In this document: one piece after another, positions 33,412 through 41,735 of the stretch
Layout: each line of letters starts with the position of its first letter
Position numbering within the stretch: the stretch's first letter is position 1
Assembly: GCF_030380735.1 (NCBI RefSeq)
Contig: NZ_JAUDRZ010000003.1
Span: forward strand, 248,001 to 312,000
Direction of reading: 5' to 3'
DNA from: Rhizobium sp. S152
GTDB lineage: Bacteria; Pseudomonadota; Alphaproteobacteria; Rhizobiales; Rhizobiaceae
DNA length: 64,000 bases
The notes under the pieces: generated by a model
Told to the model about the DNA's origin: nothing
The model's input: only the letters and a program-made list of their open reading frames with translations
Database searches by the model: none
Translations under genes and position numbers: made by a program

Positions 33412-34737
33412 TTAGATGTTGGCGAGCAACTCGTTGATGCGAGACTCCATGTCGGTAAGCGCGGCGTCGACATCCTTCTGCCCGGTGATCGCGGCGCTCA
33501 TTTCCTGGCCGATGATGTCCTGGATCGCGAACTGGCGCTGGACGGTCGAGGGCAGGGGGGTGCCGAGGGTGGCGATGGCCGAGATCGTGTCGCGGTGCGG
33601 CAGCGCCTTGAACTCCTTGGAGTCGAGCACGGCCTTGACCGCCGGCAGGTGGCCGGTGCGCGACCAGTCGAAGTCGTTGTCGTGGAAGAACTTGAGGAAC
33701 TTGCCGATCGCGGCGGTCTCTTCCTCCGAGCGGTCCTTCGTCGAAACGGCCCAGCTGTGGCCGTCGGCATATTGCGACTTCTTGCCGGCAAAGAGCTGCG
33801 GATACGGATAGACCGCATAGCCGCCCTTGTTCAGCGCCGTTCCAGCGGTTTCCGACGAGGCATTGTAGTCACCGATCACCCAGGTGCCGTTCAGGTGCAC
33901 GCCGCCTTCGCCTGCGAGAAAGGCGTTGATGCTGGCGGCGTAGTCGAGATCCTTCGTCGTGTCGCCATTATCGTAGATCGCCTTGTAGAGTTCGAGCACC
34001 TTCTTGGCCTCGGGCGTATTGAGCTTCACCTGCTTCGGATCCGCGAAGAAAGCGGAATCCTGCTGGAAGAGATAGGTATAGAGGTTGCGGGTGTAGAGCG
34101 CGACTTCGTTGGCGAGGTTCTGGACGAAGTAGGGCTTGCCGGTCTTTTCCTTGAACTGCTTGGCCTGCGCCAGAAGCTCTTCCGGGCTGGTCGGCAGCTT
34201 CGGCGTGCCGTCGGCATTGACGAGATCGGCCTTTTTGAAGAGGTCCATGTTGATATGGTAGAGCATGGTCCAGTTGTCGATCGGCAGGCCGTAGATCTTG
34301 CCGTCCTTCGTCACGCCGCCGAGTGCGGCATCGGTGAAATCGCTGGAGGCGACGCCGACGGACTTCAGCATGTCGTCGAGCGGCATGATCAGGCCCTTGG
34401 TCTGGTAATCCGTGAGAACCGATTGGTGGATGGTGACGATATCCGGCGGATCGCCGGCTGCGAACTGCGCTGTCAGCTGGTCATAGCCCGGCCATTCGAC
34501 CGTGGTCACCGTCACATGCACATCGGGATTGTCGGCGTTGAACTTGTTGATCAGCGAGGTGATGATGCCGCATTCGCCGACGGCCTTGCTGACGTCGGTG
34601 TTGGTGCCCCAGTCGGCATCGCAGGCGCCGAAGAAACGCTGCACGGTCAGTTCCGTCGCGGCGAACGCCGGCGAGGCGCCTACGAGCGCGATCACGGACG
34701 CCGCCGCCAGCATGTATTTCCTGAAGTGATGTGTCAT
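33412..34737 (-). CDS. ABC transporter sugar-binding protein of the arabinoside importer
   Basis: The 441-residue family-1 binding protein starts at ATG 34737 (MTHHFRKYMLAAASVIALVGASPAFA), with GAGGAGGAGAAGGGC upstream giving a strong ribosome-binding site. The mature region opens with ELTVQRFFGACDADWG and is closely similar to the orphan binding protein at 10965-12281 along its whole length. It is the last gene of a leftward run of regulator, GH51 enzyme, ATPase and two permeases, followed by a terminator. The likely ligand is an arabinose-containing oligosaccharide. Confidence 0.93.
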   Translation of the reverse strand: MTHHFRKYMLAAASVIALVGASPAFAATELTVQRFFGACDADWGTNTDVSKAVGECGIITSLINKFNADNPDVHVTVTTVEWPGYDQLTAQFAAGDPPDIVTIHQSVLTDYQTKGLIMPLDDMLKSVGVASSDFTDAALGGVTKDGKIYGLPIDNWTMLYHINMDLFKKADLVNADGTPKLPTSPEELLAQAKQFKEKTGKPYFVQNLANEVALYTRNLYTYLFQQDSAFFADPKQVKLNTPEAKKVLELYKAIYDNGDTTKDLDYAASINAFLAGEGGVHLNGTWVIGDYNASSETAGTALNKGGYAVYPYPQLFAGKKSQYADGHSWAVSTKDRSEEETAAIGKFLKFFHDNDFDWSRTGHLPAVKAVLDSKEFKALPHRDTISAIATLGTPLPSTVQRQFAIQDIIGQEMSAAITGQKDVDAALTDMESRINELLANI

Positions 34738-34756
34738 GCCCTTCTCCTCCTCTTCG

Positions 34757-34794
34757 GGGTTTTGCCCCATAGGTTGGCTTCCTCCCAGGAAGCC
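34757..34794 (-). promoter_or_regulatory. Hairpins between permease and binding-protein genes
   Basis: GGCTTCCT (34776-34783) pairs with AGGAAGCC (34787-34794), and beside it GGGG/CCCC flank TTTTG at 34757-34769. Such hairpins just upstream of a binding-protein gene often mark an mRNA-processing or stability point that raises its dose over the permeases. No T-run makes termination unlikely. Confidence 0.5.
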
Positions 34795-34819
34795 GGTTGC
34801 GACGTCACCGCTCGAAGTC

Positions 34820-35671
34820 TCAGCGCACGGCGGCGCCGGAGACCGCTGTGACGATGTATTTCTGGAAAAACAGGTAGAGAATGAGGATCGGCGCGCTGGC
34901 AAAGACCGCCTGCGACATCAGGAAGCCGAGGCCTTCCGACTGCGCGAAGTTGGTCTGTGTCGAGGCGATGCCGACCGTCAGCGTATACATTTCCTTCTTG
35001 GTGCCCGAGATCAGCGGCCAGAAGTAATCGTTCCACGCGCCCAGGAAGGTGAAGATGCCGAGCGTCGCCTGCGCTGGAACCGTCAGCGGCAGGAGGACCT
35101 TCCAGAAGATCTTGAAGCGGCTGGCATTGTCGAGCAGCGCCGCCTCGTCGAGCTCCTTGGGGATGGCGCGGAAATACTGCGTCATCAGGAACACGCCGAA
35201 GGGTGCTGACAAGCCCGGCAGGATCAGGCCGTGATAGGTGTTGTGGAACTTCAGCCAGCTGAACAGCTGGTGGCGGGCAATCAGCACCGCCTGCTCGGGA
35301 ATGGCGAGCCCCAGCAACACGATGATGAACAGCGCGTTGCGATAGGGGAAGTTCAGCCGCGCGAAGCCGTAGCCGGCGAGCGACGACAGCACCAGCGTGC
35401 CGATGGTCAGGCCGCCGGCGACGATCACGCTGTTCAGCACCCAACGGAACACCGAGGAGGTCGCCAGGATGTTGAGGTAGTTGTTGATCGTGTAGGGCGC
35501 GTTGAAGACGGAGTTCATGTCCGCCATCAGCTCCTTGTTATCCTTCAGCGACAGGCCGATCACCCACAGCACCGGCGCAAGCATGACCAGCGCGCAGAGG
35601 ATGGCGAGGAAAAGGATCACGCGGTCGCCCAGCGAACGGCCGACCATGTTGCCACCAGTTGCGAGACTCAT
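34820..35671 (-). CDS. Carbohydrate ABC transporter permease, MalG type
   Basis: The 283-residue protein starts at ATG 35671 (MSLATGGNMVGRSLGDRVIL) and overlaps the stop of the preceding permease by 4 bp. It has six predicted spans and the EAA loop DEAALLDNASRFKIFWKVLLPLT, and ends QKYIVTAVSGAAVR. It works with the upstream permease and ATPase and the downstream binding protein. Confidence 0.92.
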   Translation of the reverse strand: MSLATGGNMVGRSLGDRVILFLAILCALVMLAPVLWVIGLSLKDNKELMADMNSVFNAPYTINNYLNILATSSVFRWVLNSVIVAGGLTIGTLVLSSLAGYGFARLNFPYRNALFIIVLLGLAIPEQAVLIARHQLFSWLKFHNTYHGLILPGLSAPFGVFLMTQYFRAIPKELDEAALLDNASRFKIFWKVLLPLTVPAQATLGIFTFLGAWNDYFWPLISGTKKEMYTLTVGIASTQTNFAQSEGLGFLMSQAVFASAPILILYLFFQKYIVTAVSGAAVR

Positions 35672-36603
35672 CCTTCTTCTCCCTTCCGGCGCGAAATGAC
35701 GTACTGCGCCATGGCGGCGACGAGGATCAGCATGAAGAGGATTTCGGAGGCAGCAGCACCCAGCCCGAGATCCCATTTGGTGAAGGCCGCTTCGTAGATG
35801 TAGAAGACGATCGGCTTGGAGACGTTGTTCGGTCCGCCCATGGTCATGAGCTTTGCCTGGCCGAAGAGCTGGAACTGCATGACGATCTGGATGATCACGA
35901 CCAGCGCGAAAGTGCGGCGGATCGACGGAAGCGTGATGTACCAGAGCGTACGGAGACGGCTGGCATTGTCGAGCGCCGCCGCCTCGTAGATATCGCCCGG
36001 GATCTGCTGCAGGGCGGAGAGGAAGAGCATCATCGGCAGGCCGATGCACCACCAGATGGTGGCGATCGCGATGCCGATCATCGCCAGCTTCGGATCGGAA
36101 AGAAACGCCGGCGGCGTCGCGCCGAACCAGCCGAAGATGGTGGCGAGCAGGCCGAAATTGCCGATGAAGACGATGCGCCAGATCAGCGTGACGATGGTGA
36201 CCGACAGGACCGAGGACGAGAAGTAGATGGTGCGAAGCGCAGCCGCCGTTCGCGTCTTGCGGTTCAGCGCCAGCGCCAGCATCAGGCCGAGAATGGCGAG
36301 CGTCGGCACCGTGAGCAGCACGAAGTAGAAGGTGTTGCCGATCGCCTGGATGAAGATCTTGTCGCGAAACAGCCGGAAGTAATTGTCGATGCCGACGAAG
36401 CGGCCGACGCCGAAGGCGTCCGCCTTGTGCAGGCTGAGCCAGATGCCCCAGAACAGCGGCACGATGAGCAGCGTCACGAAGAAGAACAGATAGGGCAGAA
36501 CGAAGATCGCGTTGCGCCAGAGTGGCGCGTTGATGTTCTGCACCTTGATGCGCGCTGAGGCCTTGGCGAGCGCGGCTGTGCCCGACAGCGTTGTCTCAGC
36601 CAT
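35668..36603 (-). CDS. Carbohydrate ABC transporter permease, MalF type
   Basis: The 311-residue protein has an N-terminal cytoplasmic stretch, about six spans starting at IFVLPYLFFFVTLLIVPLFW, and the EAA loop YEAAALDNASRLRTLWYITLPSI. Its start overlaps the ATPase gene by 8 bp and its stop overlaps the MalG-type permease by 4 bp, so the three proteins are co-translated. Confidence 0.92.
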   Translation of the reverse strand: MAETTLSGTAALAKASARIKVQNINAPLWRNAIFVLPYLFFFVTLLIVPLFWGIWLSLHKADAFGVGRFVGIDNYFRLFRDKIFIQAIGNTFYFVLLTVPTLAILGLMLALALNRKTRTAAALRTIYFSSSVLSVTIVTLIWRIVFIGNFGLLATIFGWFGATPPAFLSDPKLAMIGIAIATIWWCIGLPMMLFLSALQQIPGDIYEAAALDNASRLRTLWYITLPSIRRTFALVVIIQIVMQFQLFGQAKLMTMGGPNNVSKPIVFYIYEAAFTKWDLGLGAAASEILFMLILVAAMAQYVISRRKGEEG

Positions 36604-37696
36604 GCCCCGGCTCCTCGTTGTGCCACGCGCGTCCCTCGTCGTCGAAGAGATGCGTTCTGCTGCCGTCGAGCGTCAGGCCTACCTCGTCGCCAATCGCGAC
36701 GCGGCTGTTGCCGATATCCTCGGCGACGATGACGCTGCCGTCCTTCAGCCGGGTATAGAGCAGCGTCCGGTCGCCCAGGCGTTCGAGCACGTCGACCTTG
36801 CCCGTCGTGGTGGCGGGAACGCCGTTGGCGAGCTTCACCGCCTCGGCGCGGATGCCGAGCGCATGGCTGCCGCCGTTGAGCCCGGCGGCGCGGATCGCGG
36901 TTTGCAGCTGCGTGCCGTCGGGCAGCCTGGCGCTGACGAAACCGTTCTCGTCGGAGATGCCGATATCGAGGAAGTTCATCGTCGGCGAGCCGACGAAGGT
37001 GGCGACGAAGCGGCTGGCCGGGCGGGAGTATATCTCCATCGGCGTGCCGATCTGCTCGATCTTGCGGTTGTTCATGACGACGATGCGGTCGGCGAGCGTC
37101 ATCGCCTCGATCTGGTCGTGCGTGACGAAGATCATCGTCGATTTCACGCGGTTGCGAAGCTGCGCGAGCTCGACGCGGGTGCGCACGCGCAGCGCCGCAT
37201 CGAGGTTCGACAAGGGTTCGTCGAACAGGAACGCCTTCGGTTCCTTGACGATGGCGCGGCCGATGGCGACGCGCTGGCGCTGGCCGCCGGAGAGCTGGCC
37301 GGGCTTGCGCTCCAGGAGGTGCCCGATCTCCAGCATGCGGGCGGCTTCCGCAACGCGCGCCGAGATCACTTCCGAGGGTACCGCGATGTTGCGGAGCCCG
37401 AAGGCCATGTTGTCGGCGACCGTCATGTGCGGATAGAGCGCGTAGCTCTGGAACACCATCGCGATGTCGCGCTGGCCCGGCGGCAGCGTGTCGATGCGTT
37501 CGCCATTGATCGAGATCGTGCCTTCGTCGACACTTTCGAGCCCGGCGATCATTCTCAGAAGAGTGGACTTTCCGCAGCCGGACGGGCCGAGGAAGACCAT
37601 GAACTCGTTGGCCTTGATCGACAGCGACAAGCCGTCGAGAACGGTCATCGAGCCATAGCGCTTGCTGACATTATTGATTTCGATATTCGCCGTCAT
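36596..37696 (-). CDS. Carbohydrate ABC transporter ATPase, MalK/UgpC type
   Basis: The 366-residue protein has Walker A GPSGCGKST, Q-loop AMVFQSYALYPHM, signature LSGGQRQRVAIGRAI, Walker B AFLFDEPLSNLD, switch THDQ, and a C-terminal TOBE domain (ALGIRAEAVKLANG). The ATG at 37694-37696 is overlapped by the stop codon of a 48-codon upstream ORF. Its own ribosome-binding site is weak, which points to coupling with that ORF. It is separated by 248 bp from the GH51 gene, so the transport genes may have their own promoter. Confidence 0.93.
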   Translation of the reverse strand: MTANIEINNVSKRYGSMTVLDGLSLSIKANEFMVFLGPSGCGKSTLLRMIAGLESVDEGTISINGERIDTLPPGQRDIAMVFQSYALYPHMTVADNMAFGLRNIAVPSEVISARVAEAARMLEIGHLLERKPGQLSGGQRQRVAIGRAIVKEPKAFLFDEPLSNLDAALRVRTRVELAQLRNRVKSTMIFVTHDQIEAMTLADRIVVMNNRKIEQIGTPMEIYSRPASRFVATFVGSPTMNFLDIGISDENGFVSARLPDGTQLQTAIRAAGLNGGSHALGIRAEAVKLANGVPATTTGKVDVLERLGDRTLLYTRLKDGSVIVAEDIGNSRVAIGDEVGLTLDGSRTHLFDDEGRAWHNEEPGHG

Positions 37697-37839
37697 CCGG
37701 CTGCTCCCATGCTGCAGTCAGAATCCGGAAATTCGATATGGACACGCGATTGACGCAGGCCAACGGTGGCGGCCACTGCCTTGGCAGGCAGGTGACCGTC
37801 CGTCAGTGATAGCGCCAAAATAGAAGCTGTTGCTCCCAT
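37693..37839 (-). CDS. Short upstream ORF overlapping the ATPase start (possible leader peptide)
   Basis: This 48-codon frame has a near-perfect ribosome-binding site (GGGAGGAGAAG then ATG at 37837-37839). It encodes MGATASILALSLTDGHLPAKA and continues to SMGAAG. Its TGA overlaps the ATG of the ATPase gene, so translation of the two would be coupled. The peptide has no clear signal or membrane segment and no recognised family. It could be a true small protein or simply a device to load ribosomes on the ATPase mRNA. Confidence 0.5.
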   Translation of the reverse strand: MGATASILALSLTDGHLPAKAVAATVGLRQSRVHIEFPDSDCSMGAAG

Positions 37840-37904
37840 CTTCTCCTCCCAGGTGGCACGTCAAATCTGGTGCGCCGACGTTAAATCATACAATTACGAT
37901 GTCA

Positions 37905-37921
37905 ACATATGCCGGATATGT
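37905..37921. promoter_or_regulatory. Palindrome in the ATPase operon promoter region
   Basis: ACATAT and ATATGT flank GCCGG, forming a 17-bp dyad between the GH51 gene and the short leader ORF. The surrounding AT-rich sequence (37880-37935) is the likely promoter of the transport genes. The adjacent text ATGTATCGTATAT loosely resembles the palindrome ATATCGATAT upstream of the regulator gene at 40533, so both may bind that regulator. Confidence 0.4.
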
Positions 37922-37944
37922 ATCGTATATTGTGATTTAGTCTA

Positions 37945-39456
37945 TCAGCCCTGCAGGCGGATGACGCGGTAGGAGAGCGGCGCGATCTTCGCGGTCAGCT
38001 TTCCATCCGCAAACGCCGAGCCGCTTGCCTTCACCGGCACCACGTTGTCCGGCTTTTCGGCCGTGTTGGTGATGCTGAGATCGGAGTGGGCAACGACCTG
38101 ATCGTCGATGACCTTGAGGTTGCCGAATTCGAGCAGGCTGGCGTCGAGATCGAGCGCCTCGGTGCCGTGGCGGTTGACGATGAAGAAGGTGACGGTCTTG
38201 GCGTCCTTGTCGTGGACGGCCGAGACGTCGAGATAGGGAACGCTGCCGACATCCTCGACCTCGTAGGCGGGGCTGTCGACCATCAGCTTCAGCGCCGTGC
38301 CGCGGCCGTAGACCGAGGCGAAGTAGTAGGGATAGAAGATCGTCTGGCGCCATGCGGCACCACCCGGCGTCGTCATGATCGGGGCGATGACGTTGACCAG
38401 CTGCGCCAGGCAGGCGATCTTCACGACATCGGCGCGGTTGATGAAGGTGTTCAGGATGCAGCCGACCTGCAGCACGTCCTCGAAATTATAATCGTCCTCC
38501 AGCAGCGCCGGGGCATGCGGCCAGCCGTTTGCGCCGGCGAGCGTGGCCTTGTCGCGCTCCTTGGAGTGGTACCAGACGTTCCACTCGTCGAAGGAGATGT
38601 AGACGTCCTTGGTCGAGCGCTTCTTCGCCTTGATGTAGTCGATGACGCCGGCGACCGTGCCGATGTAGTTGTCGAGCTCGATACTGCGGGCCAGATAGTT
38701 CGCCGTGTTCTTCTCGCGGTTCTCGAAATACATGTGCAGCGAGATGTAGTCGACCTCGTTATAGGTGTGGTCGAGGACGGTCGCTTCCCATTCCGGGTAG
38801 GTTGGCATGTGGGCATTGGACGAGCCGCAGACGACGAGCTCGAGCGAGCTGTCGAAGGCGCGCATGGCCTTGGCGGTTTCGTGGGCCAGACGGCCGTATT
38901 CGTCGGCCGTCTTATGGCCGATCTGCCAGGGGCCGTCCATTTCGTTGCCGAGGCACCAGAGCTTGACGTCCCAGGGCTCGGAGCGGCCGTTGGCGATGCG
39001 CTTGTCGCTCCACTCGCTGCCGCCGGGATGGTTCACATATTCGAGGAAGTTGCGGGCTTCATCGAGGCCGCGCGAGCCGAGGTTGACGGCCAGCATCATC
39101 TCGGTCTTGGCCGAGACGCACCATTCCGCGAATTCGTGCATGCCGACCTGGTTGCTCTCGGAGGTGTGCCAGGCAAGGTCGAGGCGCGTCGGGCGGCTTT
39201 CCTTGGGACCGATGCCGTCTTCCCAGTTATAGGCCGAAACGAAGTTGCCGCCGGGATAGCGCACGATGGGAACGTTGAGTTCCTTGACGAGATCGATCAC
39301 GTCCTTGCGCATGCCGTTTTCGTCGGCGGTCGCATGGTCGGGTTCGTAGATGCCGGTATAGACGGCGCGGCCGAGATGCTCGATGAACGAGCCGTACAGG
39401 CGCGGGTCGATGTCCGAGATCGTGTATTTGCTGTGCGCGGTTACCGCAGCCTTCAT
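37945..39456 (-). CDS. Alpha-L-arabinofuranosidase, glycoside hydrolase family 51
   Basis: The 503-residue cytoplasmic enzyme starts at ATG 39456 after GGAGGATATC. It opens ISDIDPRLYGSFIEHLGRAVY, typical of GH51. The acid/base lies in WCLGNEMDGPWQ and the nucleophile in YISFDEWNVWYHSK. A C-terminal beta-sandwich domain ends the protein. It removes terminal alpha-L-arabinofuranosyl units from arabino-oligosaccharides. Its place between a regulator gene and an ABC importer, all leftward, defines an arabinoside uptake and hydrolysis regulon. Confidence 0.95.
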   Translation of the reverse strand: MKAAVTAHSKYTISDIDPRLYGSFIEHLGRAVYTGIYEPDHATADENGMRKDVIDLVKELNVPIVRYPGGNFVSAYNWEDGIGPKESRPTRLDLAWHTSESNQVGMHEFAEWCVSAKTEMMLAVNLGSRGLDEARNFLEYVNHPGGSEWSDKRIANGRSEPWDVKLWCLGNEMDGPWQIGHKTADEYGRLAHETAKAMRAFDSSLELVVCGSSNAHMPTYPEWEATVLDHTYNEVDYISLHMYFENREKNTANYLARSIELDNYIGTVAGVIDYIKAKKRSTKDVYISFDEWNVWYHSKERDKATLAGANGWPHAPALLEDDYNFEDVLQVGCILNTFINRADVVKIACLAQLVNVIAPIMTTPGGAAWRQTIFYPYYFASVYGRGTALKLMVDSPAYEVEDVGSVPYLDVSAVHDKDAKTVTFFIVNRHGTEALDLDASLLEFGNLKVIDDQVVAHSDLSITNTAEKPDNVVPVKASGSAFADGKLTAKIAPLSYRVIRLQG

Positions 39457-39479
39457 GATATCCTCCACTATATCAATCT

Positions 39480-39497
39480 TTGTGATCTGTATCACAA
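39480..39497. promoter_or_regulatory. CRP-like palindrome upstream of the arabinofuranosidase gene
   Basis: TTGTGAT and ATCACAA flank CTGT, giving TGTGA-N6-TCACA, an exact match to the core of the enterobacterial CRP site. It ends only 24 bp from the start codon, so a bound protein would more likely repress than activate. The binding protein could be a CRP/FNR relative or the nearby winged-helix regulator. Confidence 0.5.
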
Positions 39498-39562
39498 TTT
39501 GAGGTGAATAAAGCGGAAGCCTTGCCCGCGGTCAAGGACAAAATTCGGAAAATCGGATATGG

Positions 39563-40489
39563 CTAGCGGGTCTTGATACGCAGCAGGATATCCTGGTCGT
39601 AATTGCCGAAACCGCGCCCGAAAATATTGATGCCGCCGGGATGCTTGGCGTCATCCCGCACGCCGATCCGCAGGCGAATCGAGTGGTGCTCGTCGAGCTT
39701 CAGATCGGCAAGCGTCACGTCGGATATCCGCAATCCATCGACGAAGGCGCCGTCGTCATTGATGCGGAAGCTCTTCAGCTTTCCGTATTGCGAGCCCTTC
39801 AGCTTCCACCAATCCGGCGTGAAAACCCCGCGTTTGTCGCCGAAATCGCCCGGAGACGTCCAGGTGCCGATATCGGCGCCATTGACCGTCAGCGTGATGT
39901 CGGATGGCCAGTCGGCGCTGGTGCCGGGCACTTCCGAGCTCAGCTCCATGACGAATTCCACCTCGCGGATGCGGGTGTTGGTCAGCCGCGCATTGTTGGG
40001 GAACTGGTATTCGACGTGCCCACGCGTGAACCAGATCAGCGCCGTCTTCATGCGATCCGGATCGAGAAAGGTGTTGGGAACGTCGAGCAGCCCGATGATC
40101 CCGTCCACCGAGCAGAGCCCGCACGGCGCCGTCACGTCGTAGCTGGTATAGAGGCCGAGCGGCATCGCCACCTCGATCGCATCCGGTTCGGTTTCCTTGA
40201 TTTCATTCTTGAAGACCACGAGGATCTCGTCATAGACGCTGTGGCAGACCTTCTGGTTGCCCTTGCGGGCCTTCTGCGCCTCGGTGCGGATCAACCCGGC
40301 ATCCTCGAGCATCTGCACGTTGGTGGAGACGCTGGACTGCGGCAGGTCAAGGATATCAGCGATTTCGTTGACGTTCAGCGGACCTTTTTCATGCAGCAGC
40401 TTCAATACGGAAACCCTTGCCGGCGACGCCAGGCCCTTCAGAATGGGCATCCCTTCTTCGGGATCGACGACGAGAAAGTTGCGGCTCAT
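39563..40489 (-). CDS. ArsR-like winged-helix regulator with a C-terminal beta-sandwich domain
   Basis: The 308-residue protein starts at ATG 40489 (MSRNFLVVDPEEG). The N-terminal winged helix covers about residues 15-85 (LKGLASPARVSVLKLLHEKG, NEIADILDLPQSSVSTNVQMLEDAGLI). The central part holds a CxxC motif in TAPCGLCSVDGIIG. The C-terminal ~120 residues (NTRIREVEFVMELSSEVPG to INIFGRGFGNYDQDILLRI) look like a galactose-binding or jelly-roll sandwich rather than a metal-sensing domain. It is 106 bp upstream of the arabinofuranosidase gene in the same direction, so it probably senses a sugar and controls that regulon. Confidence 0.85.
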   Translation of the reverse strand: MSRNFLVVDPEEGMPILKGLASPARVSVLKLLHEKGPLNVNEIADILDLPQSSVSTNVQMLEDAGLIRTEAQKARKGNQKVCHSVYDEILVVFKNEIKETEPDAIEVAMPLGLYTSYDVTAPCGLCSVDGIIGLLDVPNTFLDPDRMKTALIWFTRGHVEYQFPNNARLTNTRIREVEFVMELSSEVPGTSADWPSDITLTVNGADIGTWTSPGDFGDKRGVFTPDWWKLKGSQYGKLKSFRINDDGAFVDGLRISDVTLADLKLDEHHSIRLRIGVRDDAKHPGGINIFGRGFGNYDQDILLRIKTR

Positions 40490-40654
40490 GAGTGGTCCGT
40501 TCGCGGAAGATGAAAATGCGTATTGCTGTTGTATATCGATATTTTTGATTTGTTCAATTGCTGCTAATGAAAATGCCGATATGGGGAACAGCAACGCGGC
40601 CATATGTGGAATGTGAGCGGAGCCTCCGACCGCAACGATGTTGGAAGGCCCGAT

Positions 40655-40711
40655 TGAACAAGTCTGTTGTTACTCCGTTGTACTTCACATATATATGCGA
40701 AGCCAACGGAG
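40655..40711 (+). promoter_or_regulatory. Promoter/operator and Shine-Dalgarno-masking hairpin of the RHH-PIN module
   Basis: CTCCGTTG (40673-40680) pairs with CAACGGAG (40704-40711), and inside it CTTC (40683-40686) pairs with GAAG (40699-40702). The loop carries the palindrome CATATATATG (40688-40697). The right arm contains part of the CGGAGG ribosome-binding site of the antitoxin gene. TGAAC-N16-CGTT at 40655-40679 loosely fits the alphaproteobacterial EcfG stress-promoter pattern GGAAC-N16/17-CGTT. Autoregulation by the antitoxin is expected for such modules. Confidence 0.5.
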
Positions 40712-40720
40712 GGCTGCTCG

Positions 40721-41053
40721 ATGTTGAAAAACACGACCATGAATCTGCCGGATGAATTGGTTGCAAAGGTCAGGGCCTACGCCGCGCAGAATCGCACGAC
40801 CATGACCGCGATCGTGCGCGAGCACTTTGAAGCGATCACCGAGCCGGAGAGGGATATTTCCGAAGAAGACCCGCTTCTGGCTTACTCAAAAGGCCTGCTC
40901 TCAAGGCGAGAGGCTGTTCGCCGCCTTGGTCTGAGGGACTACGCCGACCTGCTCGTTGCGCTGGGAGACGCCGACCTTCCAATGCCGCTTTCCCCGGTAC
41001 ACGAAATCGAAAACCAGGCTGCCACCTTTGCAAGGCTTTGGAGGATGGGGTGA
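40721..41053 (+). CDS. Ribbon-helix-helix antitoxin
   Basis: The 110-residue protein has a CopG/Arc-type ribbon-helix-helix at the N-terminus (TTMNLPDELVAKVRAYAAQNRTTMTAIVREHFEA). The tail is acidic and flexible (ERDISEEDPLLAYSKGLLSRREAVRRLGL) and could wrap a toxin. GTGA overlap joins its stop to the next gene. This order of a DNA-binding antitoxin followed by a PIN-like protein is the normal type II layout. Confidence 0.8.
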   Translation: MLKNTTMNLPDELVAKVRAYAAQNRTTMTAIVREHFEAITEPERDISEEDPLLAYSKGLLSRREAVRRLGLRDYADLLVALGDADLPMPLSPVHEIENQAATFARLWRMG

Positions 41054-41643
41054 AGAGGTGCACGATCATCCTGCCCGATGCGGGTCCGATCAATAGCCTT
41101 TGGGTCGCTGATCGGCTTGATCTGCTGCTTGAACTGGATATGCGGATTGTGATCGTTGACGCCGTCTATGACGAACTCACCAGCGATCTTTCCTATCTGA
41201 AGGATGCCGAGGTCAAGGATTTCATCGACGGCAACTCTCCCCCTTTCCTGATCGAGCGGACGGACATAGGTGAGACCGAGCGGCAAAAGCGGCGGCTTGG
41301 AAAAAAGCTGAAGAAGAACGCCGGGGAGCTCGCCATGGTCGATTTCCTCTCCGATGAAGGAGGTCTTGAGCGTTATCTCAAGGCCAACGAGCCTGTCGCC
41401 ATCCTGTACGAGGATGCAGGCCTGAGGGTTTTCAACAGGCCGCCAAATCTCCACCTGATCTCAACTGTGGGCCTGCTCCGTGGATTGGAGGATGTGGGTG
41501 TTATCGCATCGGCGGACGCGGTGATTGATGAAATGCTTCATCCAAGCAAGCCCGGCAGAAGGCCCGAGGATGCGAGAAAGTTCACCGATCTTCCTGACGG
41601 AATCGATGAACCTGCAGCTATCGATAGCTCCTGGAAGCCCTGA
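41050..41643 (+). CDS. PIN-like ribonuclease toxin
   Basis: The 197-residue protein begins at GTG 41050, overlapping the antitoxin stop, with GGAGGATGG upstream. Conserved PIN-type acidic positions can be picked out in CTIILPDAGPINSL, VDAVYDELTSD, AGELAMVDFL and AILYEDAGLRVF. It is longer than a typical VapC (about 130 residues), with a C-terminal extension of ~60 residues. Metal-dependent RNA cleavage is expected by homology; the target is unknown. Confidence 0.75.
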   Translation: MKRCTIILPDAGPINSLWVADRLDLLLELDMRIVIVDAVYDELTSDLSYLKDAEVKDFIDGNSPPFLIERTDIGETERQKRRLGKKLKKNAGELAMVDFLSDEGGLERYLKANEPVAILYEDAGLRVFNRPPNLHLISTVGLLRGLEDVGVIASADAVIDEMLHPSKPGRRPEDARKFTDLPDGIDEPAAIDSSWKP

Positions 41644-41735
41644 ACGGGAGGGCTGCTTTGTCTATTCCCGGCGAATTTTAGCGGCTGCGTTTCCGCCATG
41701 GTCATGATCCCGTGATAAGACAGGATCAACGCAAT

